From assembly GCA_019155185.1 (NCBI GenBank), contig CM032817.1:5020034-5084033 (forward strand): a stretch of DNA of 64,000 bases. The letters run 5' to 3'. Position numbers and translations under genes: made by a program. How positions within the stretch are numbered: position 1 is the first letter of the stretch; the number at the start of each line of letters is the position of its first letter. This document shows positions 1-15,080 of this stretch, piece after piece. Below the pieces are notes generated by a model, which saw only the letters and a program-made list of their open reading frames with translations, did not search any database and was not told the DNA's origin. This stretch comes from Beaufortia kweichowensis. Taxonomy: Eukaryota; Chordata; Actinopteri; Cypriniformes; Gastromyzontidae.

Positions 1-850
1 AAATTACAGCACATTTGTGGTGGGATATTTTTCCCTGAAGGGGTGGTGACTCCAAATGTGGTAGTTCTTTTTACAGTATTATTATATCCCTAGGTTAATC
101 CACTATTTTTATTTTGTTTTATTTTTAATTTATTCTAATTTGTTTTCTTTTGTCATTTTGGCATAATTTTATAAGTTGTCATGAACTACAAATCCTACTG
201 ATCACACATACATAGAACTAAAAAGAAAAACTGTAATGACCAATTAATTTCCTTAAGTCAATTGTGTATTTCTATTAATTGCTGTGTAGCATATTGTTTA
301 TAAAATATATAAATGTATTTTTTCTTTTTAACTTTTTTCTTTTTTTCTTTAACACTGGGCCATATAATTAAGAACAGCATTAGTCCATGAAGCCTGTTTT
401 TGTCACAATATATTTGGCTTTCATGTTGAACATGACATGGCACTATGACAAAAAATATGTATAAACCAACAGCAGAAAAAATAAAACAAGACGTTACACT
501 GCACGTGTGTAAAACTTTGAAGTGTACCTGTGCATACTGCTTTGTAAAGAAAAAAAGGAAAAAAAAACACTGAGGAAATTATACTAACTTATTTATGTCT
601 GAGCTTTTTGTTGTTTATGATTATCCAAAGTGGCATTTGTGCATTTTCTGTATGTACTTTTTATAAGTGGGTTTTTTCACTTTTTGAAATTTGTGCAAGG
701 TTGCAAACTGAGCCTTTAAAAAAATTGATGTGGATTTGTGTATTGCTTGTTAAATGAGATGATTAAACCATAATGAAACGAACACTGCGTTTAGTTGATT
801 GTATATAAATTATTACAACAAATTCACTGTGAATAAAAATGCACTGTGTC
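1..850 (+). other. AT-rich stretch, possible 3' UTR tail of an upstream gene
   Basis: No coding frame is recognisable. The sequence is very AT-rich with T runs and has AATAAA hexamers on the + strand at 480-485 and 832-837. This is how the end of a long 3' UTR entering from the left edge would look, but plain intergenic AT-rich DNA looks the same. Transcript data would be needed to decide. Confidence 0.2.
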
Positions 851-1689
851 AGTGGGTACTTAAATACACTGCTTACACTCTGCATCAGCATATGCACCAA
901 ACCAATTTTAAACTATTTTTAATAACAAAAACAATTTTGGTAATTTTTTTAAAGGTGATACACCATTAATAAATGTTGGTTTAGCATGTGCCACAGTTAG
1001 GCACCAGGTATTCAAAGCATTTATTTAGTGTTAGTCACACAAGCACCTGCACACACAGGCACATAGGCCTACACTACACAAGCAGATCTATTATTCAATC
1101 TAAAGCACCCTAGGGAGTTTAAATGACACTCAAATAATCTGCCACAAAAATAAAAAAATATTTTCTCACTTGAGGAACTAAGGACTTGATATCCAGTGAT
1201 TGGCATAACTTGCATAAATGGATATTTCACATCTAGACTACCACTAAATATTTTGTCTATATATATATAGAATATATATTAGTATTGTGTATTTTAATTA
1301 TAAATTCCTATATTATAAAATCAATATTTTGTGATACTTGTAATATATATCACATACTAACAATTAATATTAAAAATACTACAATTAAAATGTTTTTAGA
1401 AAGGAAAACATGCTGGCAGTGTCTGTTAAGATATTATAGATCGTATAATGCTTATTAAATATGCATTTTAAGTTTAGCAAATGCAGAAACCCTGTTATCA
1501 ATTTAACTATAGTTTGTTTGGTCGCGCATGTATGTTTGGAAAACCCACACACCCTCAATTACATATCAAGATATAAGATAACCTGCGTGATCGCATTAAA
1601 GTTATTCGACACACATAAATATATACTTCAATTCAAATGTCCTTTACGCAAAATACATATTATTTCTACATTATTTTCACATTACTTGA
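851..1689. other. AT-rich intergenic sequence
   Basis: Mostly A/T with short TA-rich stretches (around 1258-1280). No open frame with coding character and no recognisable element on either strand. Confidence 0.5.
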
Positions 1690-2290
1690 TGGATGTTTTT
1701 ATTGAATATGCAACACGTCGCGCGTAAAGCTCGCTGCAACACACAACCTGCGTATCTCTCCCTACTCCAATTCAGAAAAAACAAGGACACGTCCCATGAA
1801 GAGGGAAAAAAGCCACAATACTGACATTTGGTTTGTCCAATCAGATAACTATTAAGAAAAACACACCACTTATTGTAGCCACTAAGATTTGATTTCGGCG
1901 CACTTGAGGCTGGAGTAAGTGTGTGTTTTGTACAGAGTGTTCTGTTCGCAAAGCGCAACCCCGAATAAGAGCCATTGGTCAGACTGATATTTTTGCTGAT
2001 GTTTGCGAAAGGGAAAAGGGAGAGGTGAGTTTGCCCCGAGGGTTGAATCGCACGAATCTGTCTAAACCCCCGTCCTTTTTCGACTCAAACAAATCACGGC
2101 TGCCTGTGACTGTGATATGACGAAACGCATATGCCCGGACTGCACACCACTGCTGGAGTTGTCGGATTTTACATGCATTTCACTGAATAACTCGAGCTCT
2201 GTTTACTTTACAATGTTACACAGTTGCATTCGTGCGGCCTGTTCGCGTGCAGGAACGCCGGAGCTGCTTGATAATGACGTCTAATATTTA
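1690..2290. promoter_or_regulatory. Higher-GC, CpG-containing island in the left flank
   Basis: GC and CpG content rise against the AT-rich surroundings, with CpGs clustered near 1716-1730, 1895-1980 and 2035-2160. Short frames are open on both strands but none resembles a known protein. It could be a promoter, an enhancer or an untranslated first exon. Confidence 0.2.
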
Positions 2291-4080
2291 GCATGACAAC
2301 ATGCTAGTAATATTGAGACGCCACTGCTGTGCACGTTTAACGAAACACAATATCAACATGTATTATAATTGACAAAATTGAGCAATGATAATGTTTAAGG
2401 ACTCCTGCTTTAATTTATGATGTCTAAAATTAATTATCTAATATTATATACATTGTTACAATATATTTACAATAAAACATCGGGTTGCAATTACTATGAC
2501 TGATATTTTCACATTTGAATTAATACATATTTTTGGACGGGCAATAAAAGAAGAGCAGCTCAACTAGGCAAACAGGCCAGTCAGAGGAAGCATTACATTA
2601 ATATACTTTTTTATTTTGATAACTTCACTATGAAAACAATTACTTTAATGACTATTATGTGAAAATAAGGGTGTGGGAGTGTATATAGGTTGTTGGCATG
2701 TCCAATAATTAAATATTTGGTTAAGATTTATATAAAAGTGCATGGATAATAATTATGAAAGAGCAAGCAAAATGCTGCTGAAGTAGTGTAAGATATGTAG
2801 AATGTAAAAATATAGCATTTCACACCACATGACATTTCACAAGAAATTTCCAAAAGCATTTAATGTCAACTACCCATGTTATTTTTTCTCAATAACATCT
2901 TACCTCTGATAAGTCTTTTTTTATTAAAAAACTTACTATTTGTCAGTGACATGGCATATCTCTTAATACAGTATACACTAAAAACCTGTTTCTAAGAACT
3001 GCTGGAGCTGTTTGTACATCTTTAGACATTGAGTGATTTACAATTAAGAAGTTTTTAAGTTGGCAGCATGCCATGGCCTGAGCCTCGATAAACACTGTAG
3101 CAGGCTGACAAAATCTATAATCTTTCATACAAAAGGAGGTGAGGGATTCACATACTGATGTAAACCACCAGTGTCAACACTTTTGTTTGGCCCAAATTTT
3201 TTGTAAAATTATACTTTTCTTTTTCTTTGACTTAATGGTCAAACTAACTAGTTCATTTTTTTCCAATCAAAACCAACAGAGAAGATAATGAGGCTTTAAT
3301 TAAGTTAACTTAATTAATAGCTTGAATGACTTAAACTGCCAGGAAAAGATAAATGAATGAGCATGCCCTTGCCTGCTTCAGGCTTATCTGATTAGGTGGT
3401 GGTGAGCCATTATCTCTTGTTAAATGCCAGTAGTAGTTACACACTTTCCGGAAGCTACTACTGATTCAGGAAACTTTTTTTGGTTTTTGTAGATCAAACC
3501 TTCATGGTGGCTGTCTTTCTCCAAGTTTGCACTTGTGCTGTAATATATTTAAATAAGTACTATCCAGACTATCTGTACAATTATTTTACATTTTATTTTT
3601 TTTAATTTTAAGATATTTTTAAAAACAACATTAACTTTTTAAAATATTTTTTTAGTTTATGTTTTTAGTTCTGTGTAGTTTTTTACACAATGCTATAGAA
3701 AAGACAAAAAGTCATCTCACATTATTATTAGAATTAGCAGCAACTTGATTTATTTATTTGGAATTGCGCATTTCTATAAGACAAGTGTCGAGTACATCAT
3801 CAAAGCTTGTGTAAAGTGGTGTGGCTAAATCCCTTCACAAATAATGAATTTCTGAACGCTCCATCTAAGGATCTTAACAAACATCTGTGCTATAATAAAT
3901 AAATAAATAATTATGGCTCGGGAGAAATGATCCAACCCCTTTTGAAGTACGGCACAAGTGTAGCTAAGACATTTCTTCACACAGCTGGCAGAGAAGGTGA
4001 GCTGCTCAACTCCTGACCTTGAGTTGTGTATCTCCCTGCACCTCATAAAGTGGCGGATGATATCACAGCACAAAATAAAT
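2291..4080. other. AT-rich intergenic sequence with a repeat fragment
   Basis: No gene is seen. A short stretch near 3600-3680 shares the TAACATTAAC and TAGTTTATGTTT words of the dispersed repeat whose fullest copy is at 31732-31977, so it may be a decayed copy. The rest is unremarkable. Confidence 0.4.
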
Positions 4081-4640
4081 GAATGCCAGAGATGACCTCA
4101 CTTAGGATATGGGAGATTGTTTAGCGGTTCGTTCTCTGTATTTACAGTGCTGTATTTGCTCACTCGCAAGTAATTACAGATGCCCTAATCTCTGAGATCA
4201 GCTAAAACATAATCCCAAATCTCTACACACAAAACAACAAAGCGCACGCCAGCCAAACTTCCCTCCAACCCTGTCAAACGAACACCACATTTGCAGGACG
4301 AAATTAGCTGAAGGATAATTTTAACAACCTCGCAGATAATGAGAAGAGAAGTATCGTAAATCGGAAAATGTTTACAGATGGTCCTATTAATAGATAGCTT
4401 GCACAGCGCTGTGCATAACCTCATATTTGGCCTTCCCGTTGGGAGCGAAACCTTTGCAAATCTTATTTTGCAAAAGCAACTAAACATCTGCTTTGCATTG
4501 TTATTAATTTAAGCGAGTTTTATGAGCCTCAATGTGTTTTTTTTGTGGCCTCTCTTTGCCCAGCAGTCATGTGTTTTTGCTGTCCTCCATTCAACTACAA
4601 ACCCGCTTCAGCCAGGCAAAGCAACAACCACTGACGGTTA
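4081..4640. promoter_or_regulatory. High-complexity non-coding island, candidate regulatory element
   Basis: A block of balanced base composition between AT-rich flanks, with homeodomain-type words (GTAATTAC near 4170, CCTAATC near 4185). A 100-codon frame is open on the minus strand but has no known domain and no splice context. It looks like the conserved non-coding islands of vertebrate gene deserts; this is inference from composition only. Confidence 0.25.
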
Positions 4641-5195
4641 GTCAGTCTTAGTTGGCCCAAAATGTGTCCAAAAGAAGGATGTAAACAGTAATCTTTGCCA
4701 GCAGGGCTTTTTTTGTTTCTGGCTCCCAGAGCTCAGCGTCGTGCTGTGAACTGCACATGCATGTGTGTTTTTGCTTTGCTCTCTGTGTTGTACTAGTGGG
4801 GTCAACCAGAAATCTTTCTCTCTTTCTTGCACTTTCGCTCTCTCTATCTGATTAGATCACATGCCTTTGATTTCTTTATCGCACTCCATCTTTCTGAGGC
4901 AAAAGTACATATGTCAGATAGAGAGAAGCAGATTTCTTAGAATAATTTAGCCTCTGCTGTTGTTATTCAGTTTATGTTAATCTGATATAAATTATACTGC
5001 CATCAGACCTTATCAATTCCATGACATTGCTGTTAAAAAATACTTTTTTCACATTTTATAAGCAGACAATACAATGTGCAAACAAATTCTATACACTCAT
5101 ATAACTCAGGCTCATATAACTTTGGCCAATAAGCAACTACCCAACAACCACCTAGTAGTTTTAGCAATCACCCAAAACACTTTTGCAAATGCACA
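4641..5195. other. Unremarkable intergenic sequence
   Basis: No coding or structural feature is seen until a degenerate run-in to the minisatellite that begins at 5196 (AGCAATCACCCAAAACAC around 5163). Confidence 0.4.
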
Positions 5196-5377
5196 GCAAC
5201 ACCCTAGCAATCATCCAAAAGACTGAGCAACTGCATGGCAACACCCTAGCAACCACACATAACACTGAGCATCTGCATAACAACACCCTAGCAATCACAC
5301 ACAACACTGAGCATCTGCATAGCAACACCCTAGCAACCACACATAACACTGAGCAAGTGCATAACAACACCCTAACT
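5196..5377. repeat. 42-bp minisatellite, about 4.3 units
   Basis: Four full units start at 5196, 5238, 5280 and 5322, followed by a 14-bp partial unit. Each unit contains a form of GCAACACCCTAGCAAYCAC and ends in CTGCATR or GTGCATA. Units 2 to 4 are nearly identical, and unit 1 is more diverged. Because 42 is divisible by three, the array stays open in frame on both strands (75 codons on +, 69 on -). Those frames are a by-product of the repeat, not genes. Related single words occur at 8938-9027 and 29660-29715. Confidence 0.92.
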
Positions 5378-8300
5378 GTAACAGAACACCAGACACAGTA
5401 TACAGATTAAACCCAGCGGGTGTATTTATTGACAGATTGCACAATAGGGAAAATGGCAGGCCAGTAATAGATCATCAACAGCTGAGGTACTGAGAGGTAT
5501 TCCTTGTTTTACCAGATGGAGGAAGCACACACTTGGAAGGAGTTGTGGAGATTAGTGTTTGGAGAAGACACTGGAGAACGAGGAGAAGACGCTGGAGAAC
5601 TTGAAGACAGGTAAATAGAGATTAATATGTAACTTTCAAGGTTCTCCAATGTGGAGAACAGACAATGAGTGAGCGAGGAGTGTGAACCTGACACATACTG
5701 TATCTCTGACTAATACTCGAAGTGTCAACAAGCATATATTTTCCTATTTCACTCATGTGTGCCATAGTGCAGTTCTAGGGTCATCGCCACAGTGCAGCTA
5801 ATTAAAAACTAAAACTTATGCAAGCATGTGCCAATGAATTTCAAGCCCTGAGAGGAACTAATTCCAATTTTGAAACTATTGTGAAGTGTGGCCACCCACA
5901 ATAATAGAAAGCAATGAGTATGTCTATCTACTGTATGACTTCACAGTTTCATTTCACTTTCTCATTAAACCCTTCTGCAATCGGGTCACTGCTGATACAG
6001 TTCTAGCAGACCAACATTTGGTTAGAGGCTAAATGTTACAATCCAGTCCCAGGGGTCAAAGGCCTTAAAAAGGTCAAAGCTGCATCTCTCTTGTTGCAAT
6101 TAACACACACTGTCTGATGTGACAAACTGCTTCTGCTACAAAGAAAGAAGTGCCTAAAGGTCAAAGTGTATCTGACCTGTGTGAATAACCGGAGGGTAAA
6201 TATTTTCTAATCCTTTCACTAGCAGAAGGGCCCTTAAGTCAAGAGGTTGAAGGGTTTAACATGGTTTGATCTTTTACAGTATGTAAAAGTACAGTATGTA
6301 AGATAACATTCTCAGATAAGGATGGAAAACACTTCAGTCAGTTTTTGTATGGGCATCAAAAAAGTAGTTTTTTTTTAAAGGATTATGAATTCAACAGCTA
6401 AAGCACTAAAAAAACAAGTTCAAAGAAAACTACAGCCTTTTCTTTTTCCTTGTTTTATTCTTTTTTTGCCCTTGCACCTTAAGACCATTAAACTGATCTA
6501 GTCTGTCAACAAGGCTAACCGATTTCACATTGAATCTCACCAATCCAGTAAGTGATGGGAAAACAGCTGAAAGTCCTTAAGCGAGAGGTCAGGTCCAGAC
6601 AGATTTGTAACCAGACTTCTAAGGTATTAAACAGATTTGGCATTTGAATGACTGTGCAAGTCATTTTATTAACTAGAAGAGTATTTTTATTAACTTGATC
6701 AAAAGTTGTAAAGGTTAAACGTTTCTTTTAAACCCACATTAGATGTCTTTAGATCTGTATGCCCACACTAAAAGGGTAACACAAACAAATGTGACCCTGT
6801 CTGTAAAAAAGTGTCTAACATCTAATTCTGAGATAACGAGCATCAAAGTTTGATTTTACCTATTAATTTCACTATGATTCAAATCTTTGACATAATCTTA
6901 CTCTGTCAATATTAAAGATATCAAGATTATATTTTTACAGAATTTTTTCTTCACATTAATTAGAATGATTTTATGTAGAAAACAATCACAAAAAAAGACT
7001 TTAGGTGGGTTTTCACAGGCAGGGTCACAAATGCGAATAAGAATTAAATTCTTAATTATTTATGAATCACATTGGCCTTTAAATCCTATAATTTGCCTTA
7101 AATGCTGGTGTTTGTCGAGATCTGTTGAAACTCAAGAGGAAACACAGTAAAATGACTATTTCTCAGGAAAAACTATTTGCTCTCCATTGTATCTTATTAA
7201 CATGTAAGAGAAACAAATGAGAGCATTCACATTCTCCTTGGAGCTTCTGTGCACACATGCTGATTAAGTTTACACTTTAGTGCAACCTCCTACGCAGTGT
7301 CAACCGAGACACCGAAACGCCAGCCTTGTAAAATGCCACACGTAGGAGGAAAGAAACATACGTTAAAAGTGTGTTGTGAGTCAACTACTAATTTAGCACT
7401 GATACCACTGAAGCCTCTCTGTTGTCGATACCTTCAAATCATATTTAATTCGTATTTCAGCATCATATCGTTGGATCAGGCAACGTGCAGGACACCGTAG
7501 GCTCATTTAACCTCAAGTTATCCGATCAGTCTCCCTGTTGAACAAACACACAGGACACTTTTAAAATGTGGAGACATCAAAAGAAGAACTTGGCCTATAG
7601 TGACCGCAGACGTACACCTACATCTAACAGAAAGCACCAGTGTCTGTCTCACTGCTAAACCACAGCAGCCATTCTCTGATAAATGATCAACAGTATTTGT
7701 AATGACCATTATATAGTTGGGTAGTCAATATTTAGATGATTAATATCAGTATAATGAAGAATTAGATGGATAACTAGTTTAATATTAAACGTAGGCCTGT
7801 ACTATCAGGGCTCATAATGACTTCTTCCAATGATTTTTTTTACTTTAGATCGTGGTTTTTATGTGCAATTGTTCCTAGAAATGAAACAGCTATAATTTAA
7901 CTGCATGATGTCTATAAAATCATACACACACTTTTGTTGGAAAGTGATGTCGTGCAATATACACACACGAACACTATAAGGTGACCTCAGTCAAACTTTT
8001 TGTCTTAAAGGTTTAGGGTGTTGAGGTCTGTAAAAATAAACTGCAATAATACATTACGTAAAAAATATATATACTAATAGAAAAATGTATACCATCACAT
8101 GCACTGAAAGTTGCTTTAATGTAATGTAAATGCATCCTACACACGTGCAGTAACCTTATTGAATCACGCGCAGATAAAATACCTGTGTAATTTCTACTGT
8201 CATTTCTAGTTTGATGTGGAGGAGGATGTTTAGAGGGCATTAATAACAGCGTTTGGAGCAGACGAGACTTGTGTACAGCACACACATGATATAGTCTTTG

Positions 8301-8600
8301 GAACAGAGCAACCGCCTAGACCTGCTCGACCATATTTCTAGGTAAACCAATTTGTTTGGTGTGGTTTTGAAATGGAGAATTTGTGTTTTCAGGCATATTG
8401 GAAACCCACTGAGGTCAGGTTGCAAATAAAATTGTCTTTGACATTGCAGAGCTTGCATTATGATGGTATAGTAATTAGATGTTTACATGACAACACACCT
8501 GCAGGCCTGGGTGTGGCGTGATTAAAATTATAATGTCTGCAAGATGTCTTACTTTGGAAAGGTGTGTAGGGCTAGAAACTAAAACTCAGATAAATGTATA
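5378..8600. other. Long intergenic stretch, no gene seen
   Basis: No frame has coding character. The segment near 8099-8140 repeats the GCACTGAAAGTTGCTTTAAT theme of a teleost SINE tail and may be a fragment. Otherwise only AT-rich and mixed non-coding sequence is visible. Confidence 0.4.
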
Positions 8601-8639
8601 TGTCTTACATTACTAAATACATTAAGCAAAAAATTCCTA

Positions 8640-8750
8640 ACAACGCCATCGCCATGGGTTCGATCCCAGGAATTGCACATACTCTGCACAAAAAATGCAT
8701 AGTATAATGCACTGTAAGTTGCTTTGGATAAAAGCGTCTGCCAAATGGCA
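8640..8750 (+). mobile_element. 5'-truncated tRNA-derived SINE
   Basis: A pol III B-box-like sequence (GGTTCGATCCC, 8657-8667) is followed about 40 bp later by a tail containing GTAAGTTGCTTTGGATAAAA and GCGTCTGCCAAATG (about 8712-8746). That tail is a conserved 3' part of tRNA-derived SINEs in cypriniform and other teleost fish. No convincing A box lies upstream, so the copy seems 5'-truncated. Tail-only relatives occur near 23429-23480 and 60447-60490. Confidence 0.75.
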
Positions 8751-8937
8751 AAAAAAGTCAACGTAAAATGCAAAAATCATTACTACTATTGCACGCATCT
8801 CTGACCCTACGCATTAAAATTACATCCTGTATCCCATTTTACACAATCTGTGCTACGGACGTCAATAACAATTCACGCTTACAATTTACGGTCCAAAATA
8901 TTCTAGTCTAGGGTGGACACTTCTGCCTCGGGCCAAC

Positions 8938-9027
8938 ATGAAACCACCTAGCAACCACACAGAATACCCCAGCAACCACCCAAAACGCCCTAGCAACCGC
9001 TGTCAACACCCCAGCACCACCCTCGTT
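8938..9027. repeat. Degenerate relative of the 42-bp minisatellite
   Basis: Four imperfect CCYAGCAACCAC / CCCCAGCA words occur in 90 bp, spaced by about 20-25 bp. They share the core of the 5196-5377 array but lack its full 42-bp unit. Confidence 0.6.
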
Positions 9028-9164
9028 TCCTTCAGAAAATTTAGCTCATGCTCAAAGTGTGCATCACGTCACTATGTTCTGTCATACGTGCCGATCATAC
9101 ATGCATTTACACGGGTCTCTTGACTTTGAGGGGATGCTGGGAAAGGTCTTTAATGTTTACTGCT

Positions 9165-9176
9165 GCCCTCTTTTGG
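9165..9176 (-). promoter_or_regulatory. CTCF-like core (weak)
   Basis: Read on the minus strand, CCAAAAGAGGGC agrees with the vertebrate CTCF core CCASYAGRKGGC at 10 of 12 positions. A 12-bp match of this quality occurs by chance, so this is only a candidate. Confidence 0.2.
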
Positions 9177-9289
9177 AGGTGAAGGGGAGTGTATTTCTGG
9201 AATATCACATGATGGTATCATTATGCACAAGCATAGCGTGTGTCAGTATGACGATGGCATTCCTATCTGAAATCTGCCTTATCTGCGTG

Positions 9290-10400
9290 CGATAACGAGT
9301 CGTAATTATGGTTCAGCTCAGGGTGGCGCGGCTAATGTCATTCATGGCCCCGACTCGGGATTCACAGAGCAAATAGAGGTGGTGGTTTTTCTCTGCGGCC
9401 TGGCTGAGTAAATAGATGAATGTCCCTGAATAGAGAGCAGATATATGAAACCACAGTCTCTCTTTTCATTGTGTGGAAGAACATGGGGTTATAGCTGCCA
9501 AAGAAACAAAAATACTACCAGCTTGTGGAATGTCTTGGCATTAGCGAATAGAGAAGCAAACTCATTATGAGAGAGAGAGAGGAAGAATAAAAATCCCCTC
9601 AGGCTAAATGCCAACGGCCCCAAATCAAACTCCAGCAGCGGAGAAACCTTGAGATTCATGGCGTATCATGAGATATGCTCAAGTTCACTTAGCTACTTAT
9701 TAGCTGAGTCAACATTTTCTATTTCTCTATTTCGGCCCACTCCATTCCTCTCAATATGAATTGCTCCTCTTCCCCATTTCTTGTTTCTTTTTGATTAAAC
9801 CAAACGTTAACCTGGTGAAACTGTATTGTCATTGGGACAGCGATGCCGATAATTATAAGCACATAAAAATTCCTCTGTCTTGGACAAACAACGCAACCAA
9901 CAGGAAGGCAATCAATCTACTCGCCAGGATCTCTGCGTAGGACAAGCCCAAGCTTTGTTGCCTTTGTTTACGGACATGTTTGCACTTGTTCAGAGAGGCT
10001 GCGGAGGAAAAAGCTTGTTGACGGACGACCAATTACCTTCAGCCCCTCATCCTGTCAGAGACTGAAGTGAACCGCGTGACCTTTGAAGAGCCTTGTCGCC
10101 CGGGGATGCCATTGTTTTCTTTGAATGTGTCACGCTAGGGAAAATTGTAAATATGCTTTGTTTTTTTGTTTGTTTCACTTTTAACAGCTCCCCTTTCGTG
10201 CTGATTCTCAAACGAGGAATTCCAGCATATATCAAAGGCTAAATCAGGATATGGTGAACGCAATGCTGTCTTCACCGAACTTTGTATGTAATTTGTCATG
10301 ACAGAGCGAAATTCCCTGCTTGCTGTTGCTGAGCAGGAATGCCACAAAGCGAAAGTGTAATTAAATTGTGTCAGTGTCAGTAACCACGTACACATTGCAG
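9290..10400. promoter_or_regulatory. Long high-complexity non-coding island
   Basis: About 1.1 kb of balanced, non-repetitive sequence between AT-rich flanks. No frame with coding character spans it. The best-looking cores are about 9300-9660 and 10080-10380. The second contains TAATTAAATTG-type homeodomain words and TGTCATGACA. It is a candidate cis-regulatory cluster, judged only from composition. Confidence 0.3.
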
Positions 10401-10514
10401 CTATATGCCATTATCATTCTTCTTTGAATGCTTAATTTCGTTCTGTACACACACAGTTTTGTTAATTCACATCAACAATTACAATAACCTTTACATTACA
10501 ACAACTTTAAAGGT

Positions 10515-10790
10515 CTTTAATCTGATAACTGTCACTGCTAATGTTGAGCATACACATGAAAATGCACATGTGTAAAATCAAAATTTTAGATATTTTGTTG
10601 TTGTTTTTTTGGTGTTTTTTTTTACAACATTAGCATTTTTTTGTAGTTTATGTTTATTGTTATAAAAAATTGTCAAATCTTTATTCTTGAGTTTTAGACC
10701 TTTCCATCAATATATAGTTTGTCATGATTAGATTAGAATTCAACTATGAAATATTAAAGTGATTAGGAAAATAATAGTGAAATGTCATTC
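10515..10790 (+). repeat. Copy of an unnamed 246-275 bp dispersed repeat
   Basis: Contains the family words in order: CTGATAACTGTCACTGC, GAGCATACACATGAAAATGC, GTTTATGTTTATTGTTATAA and CCATCAATATATAGTTTGTC. The same words occur in the same order at 22525-22800 and reverse-complemented at 31732-31977. This copy has an internal T-rich stretch near 10597-10622. I do not recognise the family by name. Confidence 0.8.
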
Positions 10791-10799
10791 ATTTGGTGA

Positions 10800-11120
10800 C
10801 GAGCACATTCCGAATTGTGCTCCCTGAACCAAACCCCCTTCTCAATATCTGGATAGTGTAGAGTCGAACAGATTCGCATTCCCTGTACAGCTGACACAGC
10901 CTGCCCTTGGCTTTATCCCTGGTTTTAAGAGATCTAAATTAGACACAGACAGCAGACTCTCTGCTAAGGGTCCGGCCAAAGCCCAGGGGCGATATGGAGG
11001 AGAAGAATATTCCGGCAAAGCGTCAGATGAAAGGGCAGCATTCCTGTTTATGGAGGGTCTTTTTCAGAGGGCTCAAGAGCAGCTTATAAACTAACCCACT
11101 AATTCAATTAAGCGGCGTTA
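10800..11120. promoter_or_regulatory. High-complexity non-coding island
   Basis: Balanced composition from the GAGCACATTCCGAATTGTGC palindrome-like start to CTAATTCAATTAAGC. No supported frame. Candidate regulatory DNA only. Confidence 0.2.
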
Positions 11121-11128
11121 CAGCAGGC

Positions 11129-13125
<1,997 letters not shown>

Positions 13126-13128
13126 GCC

Positions 13129-13165
13129 AAACAAGGGCCCTTGATTTTGACAAGGGCCCTTGTTT
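13129..13165. repeat. Perfect 15-bp inverted repeat with 7-bp loop
   Basis: AAACAAGGGCCCTTG at 13129-13143 is the exact reverse complement of 13151-13165. The 7-bp spacer is ATTTTGA. Each arm also contains the palindrome CAAGGGCCCTTG. As RNA it would form a strong hairpin of 15 pairs, but it is too short for a typical pre-miRNA and no transcript is evident. It may be the centre of a decayed palindromic element. Confidence 0.85.
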
Positions 13166-15080
13166 AGTTTGAACCTTTTTTTCGTGGGAGGGACATTTTT
13201 ATTCGAGTGAGCATCTGATTGGATAAAAATTACTATATGTTTTGAGTGCCAGATGAGTCATCATCTGTATTTGTTATCCTTGGGAAAATGTTAACTTTAA
13301 ATGCGTATATATGTTGAAGATTTCCAGGAACACGCTAGCATATAGTCAATCTAACGTTGCAAAGTTTCAGTTTTGATCGCTCTTTAAAGTCTGTTAGGTG
13401 CTGTTTTCTTTCAATATTCGGTCGAATACGTTCATTACAAAAACATTTTATTATATTATACATAAGTTTAGTAATGAAAGGAATTAATATATCAGCAGAA
13501 TTATTATTTTGTCTACAAAACTATATGTTAATGGAAAGGTCAAAGACTCAATATTTGACAAGAATTAATATTTGCATAACAATAAACATAAACAAACGTT
13601 CAGCCAACGTTTCCTTGTGTTCTGAGCACAGTGGGGTGTTTCTTGTTTAGATTAATCACCATCCTAAATCAGCCGGGTGTAACTAAATACAGAAACAGTC
13701 CGGAGTATTTTTCTAATGGTGACTCAGTCATGTTTCATTCCTCAAGCAAAGAGCAGTCTCAAAGATCGTGGGTGGTGAACGTCATATAGTCCCGACTGAA
13801 ATACGTGCCATAATGAACAGTACAAGCTCTCCCATTCTCTTTATATTGAGGGTAATTTGCCCTATGGAAGACCTTCACGGGTGTCTGTCTTCTCAAGGGT
13901 GGCATTAAACAAGGGAGGAGAAATGAGCGGTTGGAACTTTCCACAACAAAAAAAGATGAGAAAGATGGGGAATGGTTCAATTGGCTACCATATTTGTTGG
14001 CTGGTCATCGAGTTGCCATGGCAACCACGTCAGATTTAAAATACGCTAAAGCTGTTTAATTTGTTTCTCAAACATAAAGAATGGATAAAAATTAAATGTC
14101 TGGTAAAAATAGACACTGCTACTAGATTTGAGTCACTAATAGAAGTACATTATTGTTACAGCATCACTTAAATTTTAAAGAGAGTAAAAAGTTATTTATT
14201 TGTGAATTTTAGCTAAAACTAGAACCCAAAAAATAAACATTTTGTCACTTGGCAATTTAAATATAACAATGAAGTCCTTTCCTTGACAATTTATTAATCC
14301 AAATATAATCATACATTTCTGTATATGCACTGTTATCATTTCAGACAGCGCTGTAAACTTGTAAACTTAAGTCAGCGCTGTTTATTTTTATTATAACAAG
14401 AGTGCAACGTTTTAATGAAATTATATTAAATGTTACCTTCTGCAATATAGTATAATAATATTCCAACAATATACCAAAAACTCTTATTTCTCTATTGTAG
14501 CAGAGGGTGGTAACGGCAAGAATTTTACATAATCAAGCTGTTGGTGTTGAGGCTTGTGAGTAATCTGTAGTCATTTCATCACTTGTAGAGCACAAATTAT
14601 TTTAGTGAAACCACCCTTTCACCTATGTGTCATTCCAAACCTATATGACTTTCATTCTTTTATGAATCACAAAAGGTGCATTTTTTTTAAGACATTTTTT
14701 TAAGAAAGTAAAAGACATAAAATATTTTTGAAATTTTGATATTGATATATTGATAATGTTTTGCCATTCTTACTTGTTATCTCAGCTTGAAACTTGATTG
14801 TTGGTTCTTATTAGAAATCATTTGAAGTTCCTGATGTTTTACTTTTGCAGCAGTTAAACAGCTACAGATAAAGTGATAAATACAGTCATTTGCACTGCTT
14901 TACTGTTACTTTTATGTACTGCTATCTACTTTAGAGACATTTGGAGTCGTTGGCAAAGAAACAAGTTGCCAGGTCATTCCTCAAAAACTCACCTTTTGTC
15001 TCCTAAAGAAGTTATTCATTGGTTTTGGAAAGACATGGGGGTGAGGGAAAGATGATGCAATTTCTAATTTTCGGATGCAC
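13166..15080. other. AT-rich intergenic stretch with repeat fragments
   Basis: A minus-orientation fragment of the dispersed repeat lies near 13515-13600 (ATGTTAATGGAAAGGTC followed by AACAATAAACATAAAC). A fragment resembling the interior of the palindromic MITE lies near 14615-14680 (CATTCCAAACCTATATGACT). No gene is seen. Confidence 0.4.

Noticed and set aside
5161..5410. Open frames on both strands over a repeat
   Set aside because: They arise because the minisatellite unit is 42 bp, a multiple of three.
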